DNA of 64,000 nt from an uncultured Paracoccaceae bacterium (GTDB lineage Bacteria; Pseudomonadota; Alphaproteobacteria; Rhodobacterales; Rhodobacteraceae), in assembly GCA_947489705.1 (NCBI GenBank), contig CANLEQ010000005.1:62001-126000 (forward strand), written 5' to 3'. The notes under the pieces were generated by a model. That model was given only the letters and a program-made list of their open reading frames with translations, searched no databases and was not told the origin of the DNA. Positions 1-8,833 of the stretch are shown here, in pieces (position 1 is the first letter of the stretch; each line of letters opens with the position of its first letter). A program made the position numbers and the translations under genes.

Positions 1-514
1 GGGCCGTCGCCTTGAAGGCGGCCTCGGCGATGTGGTGGCTGTTGAGCCCGCGCACGAGGTCGAGATGCAGGGTGATGCCGCCATGCGTGCTCAGCGCCTG
101 AAAGAACTCGCGGACGAGCTCGGTGTCGAAGGTGCCGATCTTGGGCGTCGGGAACGCCACGTTCCACGCCAGCCAGGGCCGCCCGGAGAGGTCCAGCGCG
201 CAGGTCACGAGCGTGTCGTCCATCGGCAGCGCGCATTGCCCGTAGCGGCCGATGCCGCGCTTCTCGCCCAGCGCCTGGCGCAGGGCCTGGCCGAGCGCGA
301 TGCCGACATCCTCGACGCTGTGATGGTCGTCGATATGCAGGTCGCCCGCGCATTTCACCTTCATGTCGATCAGCGAATGGCGCGCGAGCTGGTCGAGCAT
401 GTGGTCGAAGAACCCGATGCCGGTGGCCATGTCGTAGATGCCGGTCCCGTCGAGATCGACCATCACCGTGATCTCGGTTTCCGACGTCTTGCGGGTGATC
501 GAAGCGGAGCGCAT
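1..514 (-). CDS. hisB: Imidazoleglycerol-phosphate dehydratase, partial (3' end outside window)
   Basis: Reverse-strand reading gives [78 protein letters not shown]..., typical HisB; start codon complement at 512-514. Confidence 0.93.
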   Translation of the reverse strand, partial: MRSASITRKTSETEITVMVDLDGTGIYDMATGIGFFDHMLDQLARHSLIDMKVKCAGDLHIDDHHSVEDVGIALGQALRQALGEKRGIGRYGQCALPMDDTLVTCALDLSGRPWLAWNVAFPTPKIGTFDTELVREFFQALSTHGGITLHLDLVRGLNSHHIAEAAFKATA

Positions 515-844
515 GGGCCTCTTTCCGGATTGGGGCGATTGCCCCGCGTCTATAGGCGCGGGGCGTCTGCAATGAAAGATCTTCGCACGAAGTGTCTGGT
601 AATCCCCGTCGAACTGGTATGTCGTGGGGAAAAGGCACGCGATCGTGGCGATTTCCCTCCCTGCATGGCAGGGTTGCGAATGTGACACCTCGCAGGCTGG
701 ACGGGATGGGGCTAGGGTCTACGTCACGTTAAGGAAATTCCGGGGCGGGAGGCGACCCGGACATGGCACAGGGACGCGGCGCATCGCGACCCGACAGGCC
801 TGTCTGAACTTCCCGGAGGCCCCACGGCAACGAAGGGAAGCGAC

Positions 845-3499
845 ATGAAAGACGGCCCCACGGATATCGACGCGGTAGAATCCCAGGAATGGCAGGAGGC
901 GATCGAGGACGTGATCGCGCGCGACGGGGCGGACCGGGCGCATTACCTTCTCGACAAGGCGGTGCAGCAGGCGCGCGCGCATGGCGCGACCTTGCCGTTC
1001 TCGGCCACGACGCCCTACCAGAACACGATCCCCGCGGATGACCTGCTTGAGATCCCGGGCGATGCCGAGATGGAAAAGCGCATCCGCAGCATCAACCGCT
1101 GGAACGCGATGGCCACGATCGTGCGAGCCAACAAGGCCTCCGACGGGATCGGCGGGCATATCGCTTCATTCGCGTCGTCGGCGGTGATGTACGATCTGGG
1201 GCTCAACCATTTCTGGCGCGCGAAGTCCGAGGATCACGGCGGCGATCTTGTGTTCTTCCAGGGCCACGTCATCCCGGGCATCTACGCGCGTTCCTTCATG
1301 GAAGGCCGGCTGAGCGAGGAGGATCTGTCGCAGTTCCGGATGGAGACCGGCGGCAAGGGGCTCAGCTCCTATCCGCATCCGTGGCTGATGCCGGAATACT
1401 GGCAGTTCCCGACCGTCTCGATGGGGCTCGGGCCGCTCATGGCGATCTACCAGGCGCGATTCATGAAATACATGGAGAATCGCGGCCTGATCGAGAAGTC
1501 CGACCGCAAGGTCTGGTGCTTCCTCGGCGACGGCGAGATGGACGAGCCGGAAAGCCTCGGCGCCATCAACCTCGCCGCGCGCGAAAAGCTCGACAACCTG
1601 ATTTTCGTGGTGAACTGCAACCTCCAGCGGCTCGACGGGCCGGTGCGCGGCAACCACAAGATCGTGCAGGAGCTCGAAGGATCGTTCCGCGGCGCCGGCT
1701 GGGAGGTCTTCAAGGTCCTCTGGGGCCGCGGCTGGGACGACCTCTTGGAGCGCGACGTCTCGGGCAAGCTGCGCCAGCTGATGGACGAGACGGTCGACGG
1801 CGACTACCAGACGTTCAAGTCCCGCGACGGCGCCTATATCCGCGAGCATTTCTTCGGCAAGTATCCCGAAACCGCCGCGCTGGTCGAGGACTGGACCGAC
1901 GAGGAGGTCTTCGCGCTGCGCCGCGGCGGCCATGACGCGCGCAAGGTCTATACCGCCTACAAGCGCGCGACCGAAACGCAGGGCAAACCGTCGTGCCTGC
2001 TGATCAAGACGGTCAAGGGCTACGGCATGGGCAAGGCGGGCGAGGGGGCCAACACCGCCCACCAGTCCAAGAAGCTCGACGAGGATCAGCTCAAGGCGAT
2101 GCGCGACCGCTTCAAGATCCCGGTCGAGGACGAGGATATCGCCAAGGCGCCCTTCGTCACGCTCAACAACGCACAGAAGGCCTATCTCGCCGACCGGCGC
2201 AAGGATCTGGGCGGGCCGTTCCCGGCACGCTTCACCGGCGCGCCGAGCCTCGAGGTGCCCGGCCTCGACAAGTTCGAGCGCGAGATGAAGGATTCGGGCG
2301 ATCGCGAATTCTCGTCGACCATGGCCTTCGTGCGGATCCTCACGACGCTTCTGCGCGACAAGAAGATCGGCGAGCGGATCGTGCCGATCGTCCCCGACGA
2401 AAGCCGCACTTTCGGGATGGAGGGCCTGTTCCGGTCGGTCGGGATCTACAACCCGCTGGGCCAGCAATACACGCCGCAGGACCGCGATCAGATGTCCTAT
2501 TACAAGGAGAGCCAGGACGGCCAGGTGCTCCAGGAAGGCATCAACGAGGCGGGCTCCATGGCCGACTGGATCGCGGCGGCGACGTCCTATTCGGTCCACG
2601 GCGTGCCGATGGTGCCCTTCTACATCTTCTACTCGATGTTCGGGTTCCAGCGCGTGGGCGACCTTTGCTGGGCGGCGGGCGACAGCCGGGCGCGCGGCTT
2701 CCTTTTGGGCGGCACCGCGGGGCGCACGACGCTCAACGGCGAAGGGCTCCAGCACGAGGACGGGCACAGCCATATCCTCGCCAGTACGGTCCCGAACTGC
2801 ATCAGCTATGACCCGACCTTCAGCTACGAGGTCGCGGTGATCGTGCAGAACGGCATGCAGCGCATGTTCGCCGATCAGGAGGATGTCTATTACTACATCA
2901 CGCTGATGAACGAGAATTACCATCACCCGGCGATCCCCGAGGGCGCCGAAGAAGGGATCCTCAAGGGCCTCTATCGCCTCTCGAAGACCGACAAGCCCGC
3001 CAAGAAGCACGTCAACCTGATGGGGTCGGGCACGATCCTCGTTCAGGCGATGCGTGCGGCCGAGATGCTCAAGGAGGATTTCGGCGTGACCAGCGACATC
3101 TGGTCGGCGACCTCGTTCAACGAACTGGCGCGCGACGGCCAGGATTGCCTGCGTCACAACCGGCTGAACCCCTTCGACGACCCCAAGGTGCCCTACGTCA
3201 CGCAGACGCTTGCGGATGCCAAGGGGCCGGTCATCGCCGCGACCGATTACATGAAGAACTTCCCCGAACAGATCCGCGCCTTCGTCGAGCAGCCCTTCGT
3301 CACGCTCGGTACCGACGGGTTCGGGCGGTCCGACAGCCGCGAGAACCTGCGCCGCTTCTTCGAGGTGGATGCCAACCACATCGCGGCCGCGGCCATGCAT
3401 TCGCTTTTCCAGCAGGGCGACGTGACCCGCAAGGATCTGGAAAAGGCGATGCAGACCTACGAGATCGACGGGTCGAAGCCCAATCCCCGGATCAGCTGA
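845..3499 (+). CDS. aceE: Pyruvate dehydrogenase E1 component, homodimeric type
   Basis: 884-aa ORF; AceE-type sequence (HPWLMPEYWQFPTVSMGLGPL, GDGEMDEPESLGAI, LNGEGLQHEDGHSH); followed by E2 and E3 genes. Confidence 0.96.
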   Translation: MKDGPTDIDAVESQEWQEAIEDVIARDGADRAHYLLDKAVQQARAHGATLPFSATTPYQNTIPADDLLEIPGDAEMEKRIRSINRWNAMATIVRANKASDGIGGHIASFASSAVMYDLGLNHFWRAKSEDHGGDLVFFQGHVIPGIYARSFMEGRLSEEDLSQFRMETGGKGLSSYPHPWLMPEYWQFPTVSMGLGPLMAIYQARFMKYMENRGLIEKSDRKVWCFLGDGEMDEPESLGAINLAAREKLDNLIFVVNCNLQRLDGPVRGNHKIVQELEGSFRGAGWEVFKVLWGRGWDDLLERDVSGKLRQLMDETVDGDYQTFKSRDGAYIREHFFGKYPETAALVEDWTDEEVFALRRGGHDARKVYTAYKRATETQGKPSCLLIKTVKGYGMGKAGEGANTAHQSKKLDEDQLKAMRDRFKIPVEDEDIAKAPFVTLNNAQKAYLADRRKDLGGPFPARFTGAPSLEVPGLDKFEREMKDSGDREFSSTMAFVRILTTLLRDKKIGERIVPIVPDESRTFGMEGLFRSVGIYNPLGQQYTPQDRDQMSYYKESQDGQVLQEGINEAGSMADWIAAATSYSVHGVPMVPFYIFYSMFGFQRVGDLCWAAGDSRARGFLLGGTAGRTTLNGEGLQHEDGHSHILASTVPNCISYDPTFSYEVAVIVQNGMQRMFADQEDVYYYITLMNENYHHPAIPEGAEEGILKGLYRLSKTDKPAKKHVNLMGSGTILVQAMRAAEMLKEDFGVTSDIWSATSFNELARDGQDCLRHNRLNPFDDPKVPYVTQTLADAKGPVIAATDYMKNFPEQIRAFVEQPFVTLGTDGFGRSDSRENLRRFFEVDANHIAAAAMHSLFQQGDVTRKDLEKAMQTYEIDGSKPNPRIS

Positions 3500-3530
3500 G
3501 ATCACCGAAAAAGCAAGGAATTAGAGTACA

Positions 3531-4862
3531 ATGGCAACTGAAGTTAAGGTTCCCGACATCGGTGATTTCGACGACGTCCCGGTGGTGTCCGTCTTGGTCG
3601 CGGTGGGCGATACCGTCGAGAAGGAAGACCCGCTGATCGAGCTCGAATCCGACAAGGCGACGATGGAGGTCCCGTCGAGCCACGCCGGGAAGGTGACGGA
3701 GATCAAGCTTTCCGAAGGGGATTCCGCGTCGCAGGGAACTGTGATCCTGATCCTCGAAGAGGCAGATGGCGACAGCGGCGACGAGGGCGATGCCGAAGGC
3801 GGTGACGACGAGGCCGAACCCGAAGCCGACGAGGCCGAGACGCCCAAGACCACGGGCGGCAGCCAGGAAGGCTACGGCGACGGCGGCCAGGACAACCAGT
3901 CCGCCGCTCCCGAGCCCGCCGGCACCTCGTCGGTGGTCGATACCGGATCGTCGAAGTTCCACGCCTCGCCCAGCATCCGCGCCTTCGCGCGCCGCGTCGA
4001 TGTGGACCTGCGCCGGATCAACGGCTCCGGGCGCAAGGGTCGTATCCTGCGCGAGGACGTGGAGAAGGCGCTGCAATCGGCGGCGCCGTCGCAGCCCGCC
4101 GCGGCCCAGCCTGCGCAGGGCGGCATGGGCATCCCCCCGATCCCGGAGGTCGATTTCTCGAAATTCGGTCCCGTCGAGAATGTCGAGATGAGCCGGATCC
4201 AGAAGATCTCCGGCCCCGCGCTGCACCGCTCGTGGCTCAACATTCCGCATGTCACGCATAACGAGAGCGCCGACATCACCGAGCTCGACAAGTACCGCAA
4301 GGAGCTCGACACTCAGGCCAAGGAGGAGGGGTATCGCGTCACGTTGCTCAGCTTCGTGATCAAGGCGAGCGTCAGCGCGCTCCGGAAGCACTGGCAGTTC
4401 AACTCCTCGATCCATCCCGACGGGGACAAGCTGATCAGGAAGGATTTCTACAATATCGGCTTTGCGGCGGACACGCCCAACGGCCTGATGGTCCCCGTCA
4501 TCAAGGATGCCGACCGCAAGGGGATCGAGCAGATTTCCCGCGACCTGCTGGAGCTGTCGAGTGCGGCGCGCGAGGGCAAGCTCAAGGGCGACGACATGAA
4601 GGGCGCGACCTTCACCATCTCGTCGCTCGGCGGGATCGGCGGGACGAGCTTCACGCCGATCGTCAACGCGCCGGAAGTGGCGATCCTGGGCCTCACCCGG
4701 TCGTCGATGACCCCCGTCTGGGACGGATCGGAATTCCAGCCGCGCAACATGCTGCCGATGTCGCTCAGCTACGACCACCGCGCGATCGACGGGGCGCTTG
4801 CCGCCCGGTTCGCCGCGCATCTGAAATACCTGCTCGGCGACGTGCGCCGGCTGATGCTGTAA
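3531..4862 (+). CDS. aceF: Dihydrolipoamide acetyltransferase (PDH E2), one lipoyl domain
   Basis: 443 aa; lipoyl domain [13 protein letters not shown]1/E3-binding domain ASPSIRAFARRVDVDL, C-terminal catalytic SYDHRAIDGALAARF. Confidence 0.95.
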   Translation: MATEVKVPDIGDFDDVPVVSVLVAVGDTVEKEDPLIELESDKATMEVPSSHAGKVTEIKLSEGDSASQGTVILILEEADGDSGDEGDAEGGDDEAEPEADEAETPKTTGGSQEGYGDGGQDNQSAAPEPAGTSSVVDTGSSKFHASPSIRAFARRVDVDLRRINGSGRKGRILREDVEKALQSAAPSQPAAAQPAQGGMGIPPIPEVDFSKFGPVENVEMSRIQKISGPALHRSWLNIPHVTHNESADITELDKYRKELDTQAKEEGYRVTLLSFVIKASVSALRKHWQFNSSIHPDGDKLIRKDFYNIGFAADTPNGLMVPVIKDADRKGIEQISRDLLELSSAAREGKLKGDDMKGATFTISSLGGIGGTSFTPIVNAPEVAILGLTRSSMTPVWDGSEFQPRNMLPMSLSYDHRAIDGALAARFAAHLKYLLGDVRRLML

Positions 4863-4874
4863 GGGGTCGTTCGC

Positions 4875-6674
4875 ATGGCAGATATCAAGGTTCCCGACAT
4901 CGGCGATTTCGACGACGTGCCCGTGGTGGCCGTGCTGGTCAGCGTGGGCGATACGGTCGAGGCCGAAGACCCGCTGATCGAGCTCGAAAGCGACAAGGCC
5001 ACCATGGAGGTCCCGAGCCCGCAGGCGGGCAAGGTCGTCGAGATCAAGGTCGCCGAGGGCGACACGGTCAGCCAGGGCGACGTCATCATGGTCTTCGAGG
5101 GGGCGGATGAAGACGGTGGCGACGGCGGTGAAGACGAGGGCGGCGGCAAGGAAGAGATCGAGGAGAAGGCCGACGCCGACAAGGCGAAGAAGGACGACAG
5201 CGCGAAGAAGGACGACAGCCCGGCACCGCAGGCGGCCAAGGGCACGTCCTCGGGATCGGGCGACATGCATGCCGATCTGGTGGTGCTGGGATCGGGGCCC
5301 GGCGGCTATTCGGCCGCGTTCCGGGCGGCGGATCTCGGCAAGTCGGTGATCCTGATCGAGCGTTATGCGACGATCGGCGGCGTCTGCCTCAATGTCGGGT
5401 GCATCCCGTCGAAGGCGCTGCTCCATGCCGCGAAGGTCATCACCGATACCGAGGAGCTGGGCCAGCACGGCGTCAGCTTCGGCAAGGCCAAGGTCGACGA
5501 GACCGAGCTTCGCGGCTGGAAGGACGGCGTCGTCAAGCAGCTGACCGGCGGGCTCGCCGGCCTCGCCAAGCAGCGCAAGGTGCAGATCGTCACCGGCCGG
5601 GGCAGCTTTACCGGCCCCAACTCCATCGAGGTCGAGACCGATGACGGCACCAAGACGGTGACCTTTGACCAGGCCATCGTCGCCGTGGGCTCGACGCCCG
5701 TGCAGCTGCCCTTCGTGCCGCATGACGACGAACGGGTGGTCGACAGCACCGGCGCGCTGGAACTCGAGAACATCCCCAAGCGGATGTGCGTGCTCGGCGG
5801 CGGGATCATCGGGTTCGAGATGGCCACGGTCTACGATGCGCTCGGCTCGGAGGTGACGGTCGTCGAGATGATGGACCAGATCCTGCCCGGCGCCGACAAG
5901 GACATCGTCAAGCCTCTGTCGAAGCGGATGGAGGGGCGGCTGAAGGCGATCCGCCTCAAGACCCGCGTGACGGACGTGGAGGCCGGCGACGACGGGCTTA
6001 AGGTCACGTTCGAGGACGAGAACGGCGAGAAGAGCAGCGAGACCTTCGACAAGATGCTGGTTTCGGTCGGACGGCGTCCGCTCGGCGCGGAATGCGCGGT
6101 CGAGAAGGCGGGCGTCAAGGTCACCGATCGCGGCTTCATCGAGGTCGACCACCAGCAGCGCACCAACGTGGACCACATCTTCGCGATCGGCGACGTGGTG
6201 GGCCAGCCGATGCTCGCCCACAAGGCGGTGCACGAGGGCAAGGTCGCGGCCGAGGTCTGCGCGGGCGAGAAGCGCGCTTTCGACGCGCGGGTGATCCCGT
6301 CGGTCGCCTATACCGATCCCGAGGTCGCCTGGGTCGGCGTCACCGAGGCGCAGGCCAAGCAGCAGGGCATGAAGATCCACAAGGGCGTCTTCCCCTGGGC
6401 CGCGTCGGGCCGCGCGCTCGCCAACGGGCGCAGCGAGGGTCTGACCAAGCTGATCTTCGATCCCGAGGACGATCGCGTGATCGGCGGAGCCATCGTCGGC
6501 ACCAATGCGGGCGATCTGATCTCCGAAGTGGCTCTGGCGATCGAGATGGGGGCCGATGCCGTCGATCTCGGCCACACGATCCACCCGCATCCGACCCTAT
6601 CGGAAACCGTGAATTTCGCGGCCGAAATGTTCGAAGGCACGATCACGGATCTCATGCCGCCGAAGAAGAAATGA
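4875..6674 (+). CDS. lpdA: Dihydrolipoamide dehydrogenase (PDH E3) with N-terminal lipoyl domain
   Basis: 599 aa; N-terminal lipoyl domain ([13 protein letters not shown]) then [18 protein letters not shown]...[18 protein letters not shown]-terminal HPHPTLSE. Confidence 0.95.
   Translation: MADIKVPDIGDFDDVPVVAVLVSVGDTVEAEDPLIELESDKATMEVPSPQAGKVVEIKVAEGDTVSQGDVIMVFEGADEDGGDGGEDEGGGKEEIEEKADADKAKKDDSAKKDDSPAPQAAKGTSSGSGDMHADLVVLGSGPGGYSAAFRAADLGKSVILIERYATIGGVCLNVGCIPSKALLHAAKVITDTEELGQHGVSFGKAKVDETELRGWKDGVVKQLTGGLAGLAKQRKVQIVTGRGSFTGPNSIEVETDDGTKTVTFDQAIVAVGSTPVQLPFVPHDDERVVDSTGALELENIPKRMCVLGGGIIGFEMATVYDALGSEVTVVEMMDQILPGADKDIVKPLSKRMEGRLKAIRLKTRVTDVEAGDDGLKVTFEDENGEKSSETFDKMLVSVGRRPLGAECAVEKAGVKVTDRGFIEVDHQQRTNVDHIFAIGDVVGQPMLAHKAVHEGKVAAEVCAGEKRAFDARVIPSVAYTDPEVAWVGVTEAQAKQQGMKIHKGVFPWAASGRALANGRSEGLTKLIFDPEDDRVIGGAIVGTNAGDLISEVALAIEMGADAVDLGHTIHPHPTLSETVNFAAEMFEGTITDLMPPKKK
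5184..5219 (+). repeat. Tandem 18-bp repeat (2 copies of gcgaagaaggacgacagc) in the lpdA inter-domain linker
   Basis: Direct reading: 5184-5201 and 5202-5219 are identical; encodes [12 protein letters not shown]. Confidence 0.9.
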
Positions 6675-6679
6675 CCGTC

Positions 6680-6719
6680 GCGCCGGCCGCGTCTCCTCCC
6701 ACGGGGTCGCGGCCGGCGC
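6680..6719 (+). terminator. Strong hairpin downstream of lpdA (terminator or mRNA 3' stabiliser)
   Basis: 12-bp perfect stem gcgccggccgcg / cgcggccggcgc with 16-nt loop, starting 6 nt after the lpdA stop; no clear T-tract. Confidence 0.5.
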
Positions 6720-6840
6720 ACCGGGCCGGCGAGGGATATGCCGGCAACGCCACCACCCCGAGGCACTCGCCTCGACCCTCGTGTGATCGGACCGACGGTC
6801 AGGGTTCGCCACACACCAGACCAGCGAAGGAGATTGCGAG

Positions 6841-7335
6841 ATGGCGCAGAACAACCCCTACGACATGAGCCAGTGGATGAAGGCGTTCGATCCCGAGCAG
6901 ATGCGCCGGATGTGGGACCCGCAGAACATGATGCGCGCCTTCCAGCAGCCGCAGCAGCAGATGTTCGACATGGAGGAGGTGATCCGCGCCAACCAGCGCA
7001 ACTTCGACGCGATGGCCGAGGCGAACAAGTCCGCGGCCGAGGCCTACAAGAGCCTGATCGACAAGCAAATGGATATCTTCAACCAGATGACCGAGAAGGC
7101 CCGCGAGCAATACGACTGGATCGAGCAGAATGCCGGCCCCGATCAGCTCAAGGCCAAGACGGCGGCGATGAACGAAGCCGTCGAAGAGGCCCTCAAGATG
7201 ATGCGCCGCATGGCCGAGGAGGCGCGCAACGCCAACGAGGAAGCCTACAGCATGATGCAGGCGCGCCTGACCGAGGCGACCGGCAAGGTCGAGGCCACGG
7301 CCAAGCGCGCCGCCGGAGCCGCCAAGAAGAGCTGA
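6841..7335 (+). CDS. Phasin-like small protein
   Basis: 164 aa helical, Gln/Met-rich, phasin-like composition (RANQRNFDAMAEANKSAAEAYKSLIDKQMDIFNQM) and Lys/Ala-rich tail; RBS gaaggag. Confidence 0.65.
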   Translation: MAQNNPYDMSQWMKAFDPEQMRRMWDPQNMMRAFQQPQQQMFDMEEVIRANQRNFDAMAEANKSAAEAYKSLIDKQMDIFNQMTEKAREQYDWIEQNAGPDQLKAKTAAMNEAVEEALKMMRRMAEEARNANEEAYSMMQARLTEATGKVEATAKRAAGAAKKS

Positions 7336-7372
7336 GCCTTCGTCGCCGGATGCGCGATGACGTCTGAAATGC

Positions 7373-7394
7373 GGCCGGTCCCTCGGGTCCGGCC
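7373..7394 (+). terminator. Possible terminator hairpin after phasin-like gene
   Basis: ggccgg t ccc tc ggg t ccggcc; no strong T-tract. Confidence 0.35.
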
Positions 7395-7421
7395 GGCTGC
7401 GTCGCGTGTCGCATCCCGCGC

Positions 7422-8801
7422 ATGGTTCCCCAGAACGGCATGAGCATGTCCGAGCCCAAGGGCCCCGTTTCCCTTCTCCAGCCCGTCGAACACGATGCGG
7501 ACCTGCCCGAGACCGCCGATCTGGTGGTGATCGGCGGTGGCATCGCGGGGGTGATGTGCGCCTGGTTCGCCGCCCGGGCGGGGCAGCGGGTCGTGCTTTG
7601 CGAGAAGGGCCGCATCGCCGGCGAGCAATCCTCGCGCAACTGGGGGTGGATCCGGGCGCAGGGCCGCGATCCTGCGGAACTTCCCATGGTGATGGAGGCT
7701 TTGCGCCACTGGCGCGATCTGGCCGCGGAGACCAACGAGGATCTGGGCCTGCGCCAGAGCGGGACCGCCTATCTCGTGCGTAACGAAGCCGACGAGCGGA
7801 GCTATGCCGAATGGCTGCCGCATGCGCGGGCCCACGGGCTCGACACGCGGATGCTTAGCGCGGCGGAGCTTGGCGCGATGATGCCAGGTGCTGTCGAAGG
7901 CCAATGGCGCGGCGCGCTCTGGACCGCCTCCGACATGTGCGCCGAGCCGTGGCTGGCCGTTCCCGCCCTTGCGCGCGCGGCGCGCCGGGCCGGTGTCGCG
8001 ATCCGCGAAGGCTGCGCGGTGCGGCGGCTCGACACGGTCGATGGCCGGGTCGCGGGCGTCGTCACCGAGGCGGGTGCCATACGCGCCGATCGGGTCGTGC
8101 TGACCGGCGGGGCGTGGTCGTCGCTCTTTCTCAGGGCGCACGGGGTCGACATCCCGCAGCTTTCGGTCCGCGCCACGGTCGTGCGGACCGCCGCCCTGCC
8201 GCAGGTCTTTCCCGGGCAGGCGGCCGACGATCGGCTGGCCTTCCGCCGGCGGGCCGACGGCGGCTATTCGCTGGCCGCATCGGCGCAGCACGATTTCATG
8301 CTGGGCCCGGACGCCCTGCGCCATATGGGCAAGTTCTGGCCGGTGGTGAAGGACGACGTCCTCTCGACCGGCCTGCGGCCCGCCGCGCCGCGCGACTATC
8401 CCGACGGCTGGCGCACCGCGCGCGACTGGCAGGCCGACGAGCGGACTCCGTTCGAGCGGCAGCGCGTCCTGAACCCCGAGCCGAGTGCGCGCCACGCCCG
8501 CGGCGCCGTTCGGCGGTTCGGCGCGGCCTTTCCCGGGCTGGGGCCGATCCGGGTCGAGACGTCCTGGGCGGGCATGATCGATTCCATGCCGGATGTCGTC
8601 CCGGTGATCGACGAGGTTCCGACCATGCCGGGCCTCATCGTGCTCACGGGCCTTTCGGGGCACGGCTTCGGGATCGGTCCGGGTGCCGGGCGGGTCGCGG
8701 CCGACCTGGCCATGGGTCGCGATCCGGGCATGGATCTCAGCCGGTTCCGGATCTCGCGTTTCTGGGACGGCACCCCGCTGAAGCCGGGCCTGCATCTCTG
8801 A
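7422..8801 (+). CDS. FAD-dependent amino-acid/amine oxidoreductase (DadA family); start could be 7440 or 7446
   Basis: 459 aa; Rossmann motif ADLVVIGGGIAGVMCAWFAARAGQRVVLCEKG; C-terminal GLSGHGFGIGPGAGRVAADL. Confidence 0.85.
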   Translation: MVPQNGMSMSEPKGPVSLLQPVEHDADLPETADLVVIGGGIAGVMCAWFAARAGQRVVLCEKGRIAGEQSSRNWGWIRAQGRDPAELPMVMEALRHWRDLAAETNEDLGLRQSGTAYLVRNEADERSYAEWLPHARAHGLDTRMLSAAELGAMMPGAVEGQWRGALWTASDMCAEPWLAVPALARAARRAGVAIREGCAVRRLDTVDGRVAGVVTEAGAIRADRVVLTGGAWSSLFLRAHGVDIPQLSVRATVVRTAALPQVFPGQAADDRLAFRRRADGGYSLAASAQHDFMLGPDALRHMGKFWPVVKDDVLSTGLRPAAPRDYPDGWRTARDWQADERTPFERQRVLNPEPSARHARGAVRRFGAAFPGLGPIRVETSWAGMIDSMPDVVPVIDEVPTMPGLIVLTGLSGHGFGIGPGAGRVAADLAMGRDPGMDLSRFRISRFWDGTPLKPGLHL

Positions 8802-8833
8802 CACGGGCCCGGGCCTTGGGGTCGGTTACCGCG

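Noticed and set aside
1166-6590. Very long minus-strand ORFs (779 and 1032 aa) opposite aceE, aceF and lpdA
   Set aside because: Antisense to clear core genes; His/Arg/Asp/Leu-rich translations typical of the shadow frame of GC-rich codons
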